A DNA stretch of 64,000 nucleotides from an uncultured Coriobacteriales bacterium (GTDB lineage: Bacteria > Actinomycetota > Coriobacteriia > Coriobacteriales > UMGS124), in NCBI GenBank assembly GCA_934636245.1, contig CAKUAI010000019.1, forward strand, positions 1-64,000, written 5' to 3'. Position numbers and translations under genes: made by a program. Positions 15,533 to 22,982 of this stretch are shown piece by piece. The notes beneath the pieces are model-generated. The model was given only the letters and a program-made list of their open reading frames with translations. It ran no database searches and was not told the origin of the DNA. Positions within the stretch are counted from its first letter, which is position 1; every line of letters begins with the position of its first letter.

Positions 15533-17752
15533 ATGCAGACGAACATTACGCGCCGCTCCATGATCAAGGGTACCGCCGCTCTTGCCGGCGCCGCTGCCCT
15601 GGGTTCCTATGACATCGCCCACCCCGCGGGTGCCATCGCCGAAGATGCCCCCGAGGAAATCAAGTACACCTACTGCGACATGTGCAACCACGTCCCCAAG
15701 TGCGGCATCGCCTGCACCGTGAAGGACGGCAAGGTCGTGCACATCGAGTCTCGCGAGGGCTACCCCGCCAGCCCCCTGTGCGCCAAGGGCCTTTCCTCCG
15801 TGCAGGAGCTCTACGATCCCGAGCGCATCACCACGCCCATGATCCGCACCAACGCCAAGGGCACCGGCACCCCCGAGTGGGCGCCCATCTCCTGGGACGA
15901 GGCTTACGAGCGCATCGCCTCCGAGCTGAACCGCGTGAAGGAGGAGTACGGCCCCGAGAAGGTCTTCTTCTACTGCGGCGACCCCAAGGAGCCCCGCGGC
16001 GCCATGCAGCGCCTGGCCACGCTCTTCGGCTCGCCCAACTACGGCGTGGAGAGCTCCTGCTGCGCAAGCGCGACCTGGATCACCTCCCAGGCCGTCATCG
16101 GCAACATCTCCATGGGTACCGACCCCTCCGACGCCTCCAACTCCGCACTGGTCTGGAGCCTGAACCCTGCCTGGTCGCAGCCCTACCGCTTCAGCTCGAT
16201 GATGAAGCAGAAGGAGCGCGGCTGCAAGTTTGTCATCGTTGACCCCCGCATCACCCCCACGGTCACGGGCCTGGCCGACATTCACCTGCAGCTTCGCCCC
16301 GGCACCGACGGCGCCCTTGCCGCCGGCTGGCTGCACATCATGTTCCGCGACAACATGTATGACGTCGACTTTGCCGAGAACTGGACTGTGGGTCTTGAGG
16401 AGCTCAAGGCCTACGTGGCCGACTACACCCCCGAGCGCGTCGAGGCCATCACGGGCGTTCCCGCCGACAAGCTCGAGGCCGCCGTCAAGCTGATCTGGGA
16501 GAACTCCCCCAGCACCCTCGTTTCCTCCTCCGCCGGCGGCGCCCACCAGACCAACGTGGGCCACTACCTGCGCGCCGTCTTCATGATCATCTCGCTCATG
16601 GGCTCGCTCGACATCCCCGGCGGCCTGTCGCTGGGCGGCGGCCTGGGCTTCGACTACGCGGCTTCCACGCCTAACTTCAACGGCGTGGGCATCTACGCCG
16701 AAAACAACCTGGGTGAGAAGCGCCTGGACAAGGACCTCTACCCCGTGTTTGCGCACTACAACCAGATGATCCAGATGAACGCCCTGCCTGAGTTCGTGGC
16801 AAACGGCGACCTCAAGGCGGCAGTACTTCTGGGCGCCAACGCCATGATGCTCCCCCAGACGCCCGAGTACCAGAAGGCCATCGGCGACATGGAGTTCTCC
16901 GTCGCCATCGACTACTACATGCGCCCCTGGACCCACGACTACGTGGACATCCTGCTGCCGGCCGCAATGCCCTACGAGCGCATGGCTCCCTTCGCGGTGT
17001 TCGGCCGCAAAATCTTCCTGCGCGAGCCTGTGGTGAAGCCTGCTGGCGAGGCCCGCGAGGACTTCCAAATCCTGCTCGAGCTCGGCTGCAAGCTGGGCTA
17101 TGAGGAGGAGTGCTTCCACGGCTCGGTCGAGGCAGCACTTGAGAGCATGCTCGTAGACATCAACGCCGGCATCACCCTGGACGACCTGCGCGCCCATCCC
17201 GAGGGCATCACGATCGAGGGCCCCGCGCCCGAGTCGAAGCGCTACGAGACCGGTGCCATCCGCAAGGACGGTAAGCCCGGCTTCAACACGCTCTCCGGCA
17301 AGGTCGAGCTGGTCAGCGGCGTGTACGAGAAGTACGGCTACGAGGGCCTGCCCGTGTACGAAGAGCCTGTGTACAGCCCCCTGAGCACCCCCGAGTACGC
17401 CAAGGACTACCCGCTCGTGCTCAACTCCGGCGGCCGCGTGCCCTACTACACGCACTCCAAGCTGCGCGGACTGCCGTGGCTCAACCAGTTCATGCCCGAG
17501 CCCGTCGTGCGCCTGCACCCCAAGGACGCAGCTGAGCGCGGCCTGGTCGACGGCGACGACGTGCGCGTGTTCAACCACCTGGGCGAGATCTTCATGAAGG
17601 TCGAAGTGACCAACATGGTGCTCCCCGGCGTCGTGGACATCTTCCACGGCTGGGCAAAGGCAGACGTCAACCTGCTCATCTCGCGCGACTTCTGCCCCAT
17701 CACCGGCTTCCCGCCCTACCGCGCAGCCCTGTGTCAGGTCGAGAAGATCTAG
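15533..17752 (+). CDS. Tat-exported molybdopterin oxidoreductase, catalytic subunit
   Basis: A 739-residue DMSO-reductase-superfamily enzyme. The Tat signal has RR at residues 7-8 (TRRSMIKG) followed by an Ala/Gly-rich stretch. An N-terminal [4Fe-4S] site uses Cys48, Cys51 or Cys57, Cys61 and Cys83. The pterin-binding domains and the C-terminal dinucleotide-binding domain (GGRVPYYTHSKLRGLPWL onward) are complete. At the usual molybdenum-ligand position is Ser-Ser-Cys-Cys-Ala-Ser (174-179), so Cys or Ser could ligate the metal. The substrate cannot be told. Coriobacteria use this superfamily for catechol dehydroxylation, sulfoxide and polysulfide reduction and other acceptors. A terminator follows. 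Confidence 0.88.
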   Translation: MQTNITRRSMIKGTAALAGAAALGSYDIAHPAGAIAEDAPEEIKYTYCDMCNHVPKCGIACTVKDGKVVHIESREGYPASPLCAKGLSSVQELYDPERITTPMIRTNAKGTGTPEWAPISWDEAYERIASELNRVKEEYGPEKVFFYCGDPKEPRGAMQRLATLFGSPNYGVESSCCASATWITSQAVIGNISMGTDPSDASNSALVWSLNPAWSQPYRFSSMMKQKERGCKFVIVDPRITPTVTGLADIHLQLRPGTDGALAAGWLHIMFRDNMYDVDFAENWTVGLEELKAYVADYTPERVEAITGVPADKLEAAVKLIWENSPSTLVSSSAGGAHQTNVGHYLRAVFMIISLMGSLDIPGGLSLGGGLGFDYAASTPNFNGVGIYAENNLGEKRLDKDLYPVFAHYNQMIQMNALPEFVANGDLKAAVLLGANAMMLPQTPEYQKAIGDMEFSVAIDYYMRPWTHDYVDILLPAAMPYERMAPFAVFGRKIFLREPVVKPAGEAREDFQILLELGCKLGYEEECFHGSVEAALESMLVDINAGITLDDLRAHPEGITIEGPAPESKRYETGAIRKDGKPGFNTLSGKVELVSGVYEKYGYEGLPVYEEPVYSPLSTPEYAKDYPLVLNSGGRVPYYTHSKLRGLPWLNQFMPEPVVRLHPKDAAERGLVDGDDVRVFNHLGEIFMKVEVTNMVLPGVVDIFHGWAKADVNLLISRDFCPITGFPPYRAALCQVEKI

Positions 17753-17775
17753 CGCCAGCCACATCGATTGAACCC

Positions 17776-17812
17776 GAGGGCCGCCCGCACGTTGCGCGAG
17801 CGGCCCTCTTTT
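17776..17812 (+). terminator. Intrinsic terminator of reductase operon
   Basis: GAGGGCCGC (17776-17784) pairs with 17800-17808 and is followed by TTTT. It closes the ferredoxin-molybdopterin operon. Confidence 0.85.
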
Positions 17813-17879
17813 GCAGCTTGGGGCGACATGTAACAAGGACTCGCTAAAATCCTGCTCATATCGCCGTACCTGATCGCGT

Positions 17880-19142
17880 CTATCGTGCCAGGTAAATCAC
17901 GTTTTCTCTTGCAAAGTCAAACAGGTAGGACCTCGCATTGACATCGAGCGCGAGATTATCTGCGACATCAGATGCCGCTTGGAGGATGGAAGCGCGGCTG
18001 AAACGGACATTGGGACGGGCATTCGAGACGTTAGCAGCCGAGTCTGCAATTTCCGGACGCGAGGAACTACACGAAGACACAACCTCGGCAGCGCTTGCCA
18101 TAAGCGACGACCGCAGCAGAGCGCAGGCAACGGGCTCGTAAAGGTTGGCGACCAAATCGCGCCAGTCGGGCATCCAGGCATCGAGCAGAGAGGTGAGCGT
18201 TTCCGGCTCGCAACGAACCAACAGCTCGTTCTCAATAGACAGACGCCGCAGGTATTCGTACACGTAATCGATGCCCAAGAGGTTGTCAGGCACCGGCAAG
18301 GCAAGCTGGTAGTCGATGTCGCAGGGCACCACATGGGCCGACAGAACCGGATCGTAGAGACCGAATGACCGGCCTATGCTTTTCAGCGTGTCGAGCATCG
18401 ATCGCGATGTCGGTCGTGGAACCGAAGCGCGCACTTGGCTCCAAAGTGCGCGGGTTTGCTCAGCCTTATGCTTGATGCGCTCAACACCTCGATCGAACTG
18501 CGCGGCAAGGCCGCACTCCCCATCGAGAACATATTCAACGGAAGCAAGGCGCTCGGCAACTTCCCATGCCGGCAGCGAAGAGCCGAATGCAACCCCACGC
18601 GTACCGCAGGCGACCTCATCGTCACCCCAGGGGCTCTCCCCCACAAACCATCGGCGGCGCAGGCGCTCGGTCGCCATGGAACACGCGCGCTCAACATCGC
18701 CGTCGCACTCATCAAGAGCCGCAACAAGCTCCTCAGCCGCCTCCGCATCGGGACATGCGTCGAGCGTGTCATCCTTTACCTGGTAAAATGCCGTTTCAAG
18801 CGCCGCGACGACATCTGTAAGATTCTCGCGCGAGATAAACGGCGATGAGGCGAGGGCCTCGGTGAACATCAAGGCGGGTCCGTCTCCGAACTCGACGCGC
18901 TGCGTCTCTTCGAGGACGTCCAGACGACTGGAGGCGAGCATGACTTGTTCCGCCTGGGTAAGCTGCGCACATCCTTGCGATGCAAGCTCCTGATTGATTT
19001 CATCCAGAAAGTCGAGGCTAGAAGCCGGTGTGGGTTTCGACGAGATGCCACTTGTTGGTCGAATGGAGGCTGATTCCCAAGGTCTTATACGCGAGCCTTC
19101 ACCCTTCGCTTGATTCAATTCGCCGTGAGTCTGCTTTTCCAT
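17880..19142 (-). CDS. DUF6179-like protein of unknown function
   Basis: A 420-residue soluble, mainly helical protein. The segment CDIDYQLALPV...GIDYVYEYLRRL (about residues 275-305) resembles the signature I associate with DUF6179, a family of unknown function in anaerobic Firmicutes and Actinobacteria. That assignment is from memory, with moderate confidence. There is no signal peptide or membrane segment. The first 45 residues are polar and probably disordered. AAAGGGG precedes the ATG. It is transcribed alone, divergently from the YitT gene. No catalytic motif is visible. Confidence 0.6.
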   Translation of the reverse strand: MEKQTHGELNQAKGEGSRIRPWESASIRPTSGISSKPTPASSLDFLDEINQELASQGCAQLTQAEQVMLASSRLDVLEETQRVEFGDGPALMFTEALASSPFISRENLTDVVAALETAFYQVKDDTLDACPDAEAAEELVAALDECDGDVERACSMATERLRRRWFVGESPWGDDEVACGTRGVAFGSSLPAWEVAERLASVEYVLDGECGLAAQFDRGVERIKHKAEQTRALWSQVRASVPRPTSRSMLDTLKSIGRSFGLYDPVLSAHVVPCDIDYQLALPVPDNLLGIDYVYEYLRRLSIENELLVRCEPETLTSLLDAWMPDWRDLVANLYEPVACALLRSSLMASAAEVVSSCSSSRPEIADSAANVSNARPNVRFSRASILQAASDVADNLALDVNARSYLFDFARENVIYLAR

Positions 19143-19307
19143 CGCATGCCCCTTTCCCGCCAGAAAAATCGGACGATGCTCTTTACACCCTGGAGTTGCC
19201 CTCCGTCAAGCGGTTTTTGCCCCTCAGCGGTTGTCGGGCCAGGAAAGACACCTGGCATGCTATACTTCGCCGTGCTGACAAAGCTATAGGCACCATCTGT
19301 ATTAGGC

Positions 19308-19359
19308 CCACGCCTCGATCCACGTCTGTTAGGGAAAATCTCGCAGGCGTGGATTTTTT
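19308..19359 (+). terminator. Leader terminator overlapping the YitT ribosome site
   Basis: CCACGCCT (19308-19315) pairs with 19345-19352, followed at once by six T residues (19354-19359) and then AAAGGAGG of the next gene. An intrinsic terminator placed against a start site usually means attenuation by a leader RNA, but I could not match the leader to a known riboswitch class. Confidence 0.6.
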
Positions 19360-19372
19360 AAAGGAGGACGAC

Positions 19373-20230
19373 GTGGGTGAGAAGGAACAGCGCGTAACCA
19401 GGACTTGCAAGCAGGTTGTCTCTCTCTTGGCATGGATTGTCTTGGGCAACTTTGTATATGCCCTGGGTGTCGCGGTGTTTGTGGTGCCGGGAGGCCTGGT
19501 CACGGGAGGCACGACCGGCATCGGCCTGGCAGTTCAGCACGCCTCGGGCATCCCCTTGGCACCTTTCGTAGGCGCGTTCAACCTCGTCATGTTTGCCGTG
19601 GGCCTCGTCGCGCTCGGCAAGACGTTCGCCCTCAGCACGCTGGCGAGCACCATCGCCTATCCAACGCTACTCGGCTGCGTCCAAGGCCTGCTCGGCGACA
19701 CCGTGCTGACGACCGACCCCTTTTTGTGCGCCCTCTTCGGCGGCCTGTGTATCGGCTGCGGCCTGGGTCTCGTCATCAGGCTGGGCGCAAGCACGGGCGG
19801 CATGGACATCCCGCCTCTCGTGCTTAACAAGCGCTTTGGCCTGCCCATTTCCGGCACGATGTACGTCTTCGACTTCCTTATCCTGCTGGTGCAGGTTCCC
19901 TTCACCGACCTCAACCGCGTCATGTACGGCATCGTCTTGGTGATGGTGTACACCCTGACGCTGGACAAACTGCTCTCCTTGGGAAAGCGCCGCGTGCAGC
20001 TCGACGTGGTCACCAGGCGCGTCGACGCCCTTCGCGAGGCGCTTCTGGCGCACACGGGCCCCAAAACGACGATGGTTGTGATGCCTGTTGAATGCGCCGG
20101 TCTGCCTGCGAATATGATTAGGCTCATCCTCGACCCCCGCGACTTGCACGCCGTTGAGGAGACGATTCGCAACGCCGACGGCGAGGCGCTCATCGTGGAA
20201 AACCGCATCGGCGAGATGAAGACGAAGTAG
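19373..20230 (+). CDS. YitT-family membrane protein
   Basis: A 285-residue protein with five or six transmembrane segments in its first 200 residues and a cytoplasmic DUF2179-type domain at the C-terminus (about residues 205-280). The motifs GGLVTGGTTGIGL and GASTGGMDIP are the paired Gly-rich turns typical of the family. GTG at 19373 follows AAAGGAGG. The physiological substrate of YitT proteins is not settled. Its expression appears to be gated by the terminator in its leader, so a ligand-responsive control is likely. Confidence 0.85.
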   Translation: MGEKEQRVTRTCKQVVSLLAWIVLGNFVYALGVAVFVVPGGLVTGGTTGIGLAVQHASGIPLAPFVGAFNLVMFAVGLVALGKTFALSTLASTIAYPTLLGCVQGLLGDTVLTTDPFLCALFGGLCIGCGLGLVIRLGASTGGMDIPPLVLNKRFGLPISGTMYVFDFLILLVQVPFTDLNRVMYGIVLVMVYTLTLDKLLSLGKRRVQLDVVTRRVDALREALLAHTGPKTTMVVMPVECAGLPANMIRLILDPRDLHAVEETIRNADGEALIVENRIGEMKTK

Positions 20231-20537
20231 GCGGGACGGAATGGGCTACGGTGGAGTACCCGAGGCGAATCGCGGCGGACATGACACTTTGAGCGCGTCA
20301 CGCTAGGCCGTATAAGGCTGACGCAGCTGGCATGGCTGAGGCGGAACGCAATGGGCATTATCCGTGAGCATGGTCATGACGAGCTGCAATGCGAAGACTG
20401 CCACGACCGATGCGCTGGATTGCAATGTGTCCTGGCAAATCACCCAAAGCGTCAAATGTGAAGACGTCCATCGGAAACACTTCTGGCACGGCACGCTGCT
20501 AGCATGTGATGCATACGTCACTATGAAAGGATGTCCC
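20231..20537. other. Gap between YitT and isochorismatase-GNAT genes
   Basis: There is no strong terminator for the YitT gene and no clear promoter here. It contains only the small Cys-rich ORF at 20351-20461. Confidence 0.4.
20351..20461 (+). CDS. Possible 36-residue cysteine-rich small protein
   Basis: ATG at 20351 opens a 36-codon frame with Cys14, Cys17, Cys21 and Cys26 (CEDCHDRCAGLQC) and several histidines, a spacing that could bind zinc. The ribosome site (GAGGCGGAA) is weak. I recognise no family. It could equally be chance in a non-coding gap. Confidence 0.22.
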   Translation: MGIIREHGHDELQCEDCHDRCAGLQCVLANHPKRQM

Positions 20538-21617
20538 ATGCCTTCGCCCGTGCTTACGCCCAAGACCAGCGCACTTGTGCTCATCGACATGCAGAACGGC
20601 TTCGTTGAACCTGACGGCGGGCTGTGCATCGCAGGGGCCAAGGCAACCCTGCCTGCATGCGCCCGCGCCCTGAAGGCAGCCCGCGACCGGGGCATTCCGG
20701 TGATTCACGTGCGCCGCCATTACGCGCTCGACGGGCACGACGTCGAGCCTGGTCGTCTCGACACGTGGCTCGCCGCCGGCAAACCGCTGAGCGACGCGCG
20801 ACCCGACACGCTTGAGGCGTGCCCGGGCCTCGAGGCCCTGCCTGGCGAGGCGGTAATCATAAAGCCGAGTTGGTCGGCCTTCGACCGCACCAGTCTGAAA
20901 GAGATGCTGCGCGACCTGGGCGTGACCTGCGTTATCTTGGCGGGAACCACCACGCCCAACTGCATTCGTTCCACCTGCTACGACGCCATGGCACTTGGCC
21001 TCGACGCAGCCGTGCTCGCAGACGCGACGTCGAGCAGGTCGCCCGAGGTTCAGGCGGCCAACCTCGAGGACATGGCGGCTGTGGGCACGCGCATCATGAG
21101 CACAAACGAGCTTGCAGCCCTGGGCGAGCCGCTCGTCGTGCGGCCCTACACTGCCTTCGACGTGCCTGCCATGGCCGACATCTGGAACCAAGTGGTCGAG
21201 GACGGCATCGCCTTCCCGCAGGATGAATGCCTGACCGCCGAGGAAGCCGCAGGCTTCTTCGCCCAGCAGACGCACTGTGGCGTTGCCTGCGTCCCGCAAA
21301 CCGGCGAGGTCGTGGGCATGTACATCCTCCACCCCAACAACGTGGGCCGCTGCGGGCATATCTGCAACACGAGTTACGCCGTGAGCCGCGAGGCACGCGG
21401 ACGCCATGCCGGAGAGTCACTTGTGCGGGACAGCCTCGCGCAAGGCAAGGCGCACGGCTTTAAGATCCTGCAGTTCAACGCCGTCGTGGCCACCAACGCC
21501 GTGGCCCGCCACCTCTACGAGAAGCTCGGCTTCACCCAGCTGGGCGTCATCCCCGGCGGCTTCCGCATGCCCGACGGCACCTATGAGGACATCGTCCCGT
21601 ACTACCACGAGCTGTAA
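20538..21617 (+). CDS. Isochorismatase-like hydrolase fused to GNAT acetyltransferase
   Basis: A 359-residue two-domain protein. Residues 1-190 are an isochorismatase/nicotinamidase-type cysteine hydrolase with the triad Asp17 (LIDMQNGF), Lys109 (IIKPSW) and Cys142 (TPNCIRST). Residues about 197-359 are a GNAT acetyltransferase with the acetyl-CoA loop near SREARGRHAGESL and the closing NAVARHLYEKLGF. ATG at 20538 is chosen over the one at 20523 because AAAGGA lies at ideal distance. The fused partner suggests sequential action on one metabolite, for example freeing an amine and then acetylating it, but the substrate is unknown. Confidence 0.85.
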   Translation: MPSPVLTPKTSALVLIDMQNGFVEPDGGLCIAGAKATLPACARALKAARDRGIPVIHVRRHYALDGHDVEPGRLDTWLAAGKPLSDARPDTLEACPGLEALPGEAVIIKPSWSAFDRTSLKEMLRDLGVTCVILAGTTTPNCIRSTCYDAMALGLDAAVLADATSSRSPEVQAANLEDMAAVGTRIMSTNELAALGEPLVVRPYTAFDVPAMADIWNQVVEDGIAFPQDECLTAEEAAGFFAQQTHCGVACVPQTGEVVGMYILHPNNVGRCGHICNTSYAVSREARGRHAGESLVRDSLAQGKAHGFKILQFNAVVATNAVARHLYEKLGFTQLGVIPGGFRMPDGTYEDIVPYYHEL

Positions 21618-21646
21618 CTCAACAGCAAACACGTTCGCAAATATTC

Positions 21647-21690
21647 AGAGGGCTGGCTTCGACACATTCGAAACCAGCCCTCTTTGTTCG
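21647..21690. terminator. Bidirectional intrinsic terminator
   Basis: AGAGGGCTGG (21647-21656) pairs perfectly with 21674-21683, followed by TTGTT. It lies between two convergent genes and can serve both. Confidence 0.8.
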
Positions 21691-21764
21691 ACTACCTTGC
21701 CTGGAAACACCGCATCAGATTTTTCTCAAAACCCATTCTCTGGCAAGCGAGCAAAATCTTTACG

Positions 21765-22442
21765 CTACTCCCCATCAGGGAAGTTGGCAAGGAACGGCGC
21801 ATCTGTCGCGATTACCGAAGTGCACAAATCTGGCTCAAACACCCACTGAGCACAAGCTGGCTCAAAGAACCGATCGACGTAAGCAATGTGGATAGGATGC
21901 ATGATATAAGCACCCGGATAGACAGAGGGGTCAGCATAATCGCATTCGAACACATAGTCCCAGGTGGAGTGGCCTCCGCTCTCAACCGTTGCCGCCACTT
22001 TAGAGTTGAGAAAGCCTGGCACATACTCACGCATGTGCGAGGTGGACGTATAGGCTTTCTCCACCATCTCGGAATCCGCACCATCACGCACGTGCATGAA
22101 CAAAACTCGATGACAGCGTGCTTCCGTTGTGTCCGTAAAGTTCTCGGCTCCCTTTCCATAGGCGGCCCAGTCATACAGGGCAACGCGCGACTCATCATCA
22201 AGGATGCCCATTAGATGAGCCCACTCGTCGGTCTGCTTGGCAGCCTCATAAGAGTCCTGGTCGATAAAGCCAATCTCAAAAAGAATGTCGCCAGGATTCA
22301 TCGTAGCAGGCGTAAGAACCTCGCCAATCACATGACAGTCACCAATCGCCGCGCCTGCCGCATCAAGTTCATCACGGAGACTTTTCTTCGCTTCGTCCGT
22401 CAAATCCTGGGCGTAGGTCACCAAAAACGTCGTGCTAAACAT
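21765..22442 (-). CDS. Dabb-like small protein of flavoprotein operon
   Basis: A 225-residue soluble protein with no signal peptide. Two segments (FSTTFLVTYAQDLTDEAKKS and HRVLFMHVRDGADSEMVEKA) look like repeated ferredoxin-fold halves as in stress-responsive A/B-barrel (Dabb-like) proteins. This is a resemblance only. The ATG at 22442 overlaps the upstream stop by 8 bases, so translation is coupled. It is the last gene of the LysR-flavoprotein cluster, and the terminator at 21647 follows it. A role in binding or processing the flavoprotein's substrate is inferred from context. Confidence 0.55.
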   Translation of the reverse strand: MFSTTFLVTYAQDLTDEAKKSLRDELDAAGAAIGDCHVIGEVLTPATMNPGDILFEIGFIDQDSYEAAKQTDEWAHLMGILDDESRVALYDWAAYGKGAENFTDTTEARCHRVLFMHVRDGADSEMVEKAYTSTSHMREYVPGFLNSKVAATVESGGHSTWDYVFECDYADPSVYPGAYIMHPIHIAYVDRFFEPACAQWVFEPDLCTSVIATDAPFLANFPDGE

Positions 22443-22971
22443 TGCACAGCACCTCCAGATCGGCAGGGTCAGCGAAGTAAGAACGATCCAGCGAAACAAC
22501 GCGGTCACGCAAATCACGCCACCATTGCACGACCTCAGCATCCGCACGCAAAGGGCTGTCAATACCCCAGCATCCGCCTATGCCGGCCACTTTCCAGGTA
22601 AATTCAAGCGTGTTGGAATCCGTATCAAGCCAACACGGTGGGGCGACACGCGTTGCCACGAGCTCGGCATAGCATGCCTGCGCACGAGGAGCATAAAACG
22701 AGAGGTATTCCTCAAGCAGTGCGGGACCGTCACCAGGCTTGGCCTCCAGTCTGTCAATCACAAAGACAGCAGGAGGAATAGGCGCTTCCGTTGCATCTGA
22801 AGCGGCGGCTTCAGTCTCAGCTTCATCGGATTCATTCTTCTCGTCAGCAATTGCCGAACCGACGGTCGAACCAACGACGCTTGCAGCAGCGACACCCGCA
22901 GCCATGGTGCAAAATGCGCGTCGACCGATACCCTGGCCCGCCTCTTCGAATCCCTTGTTCATGCCACTCAT
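22435..22971 (-). CDS. Tat-signal accessory protein of flavoprotein operon
   Basis: A 178-residue protein with a Tat signal (RR at residues 17-18, GRRAFCTMAAG) and an acidic, low-complexity linker (residues 44-64). A compact domain of about 110 residues follows, opening with VFVIDRLEAKPGDGPALL, which again suggests a Dabb-type barrel and possible kinship with the next gene. Trp-rich segments (CWGID, WWRDLRD) may shape a ligand pocket. It lies 11 bases after the exported flavoprotein, so an envelope partner of that enzyme is the natural reading. The family is not recognised with certainty. Confidence 0.6.
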   Translation of the reverse strand: MSGMNKGFEEAGQGIGRRAFCTMAAGVAAASVVGSTVGSAIADEKNESDEAETEAAASDATEAPIPPAVFVIDRLEAKPGDGPALLEEYLSFYAPRAQACYAELVATRVAPPCWLDTDSNTLEFTWKVAGIGGCWGIDSPLRADAEVVQWWRDLRDRVVSLDRSYFADPADLEVLCNV

Positions 22972-22982
22972 AAAGCTGCCTC

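Noticed and set aside
15494..17836. 780-codon minus-strand frame opposite the molybdopterin enzyme
   Set aside because: It spans a gene with a Tat signal, cluster motif and conserved domains. The antisense product is low-complexity Val/His/Gly sequence.
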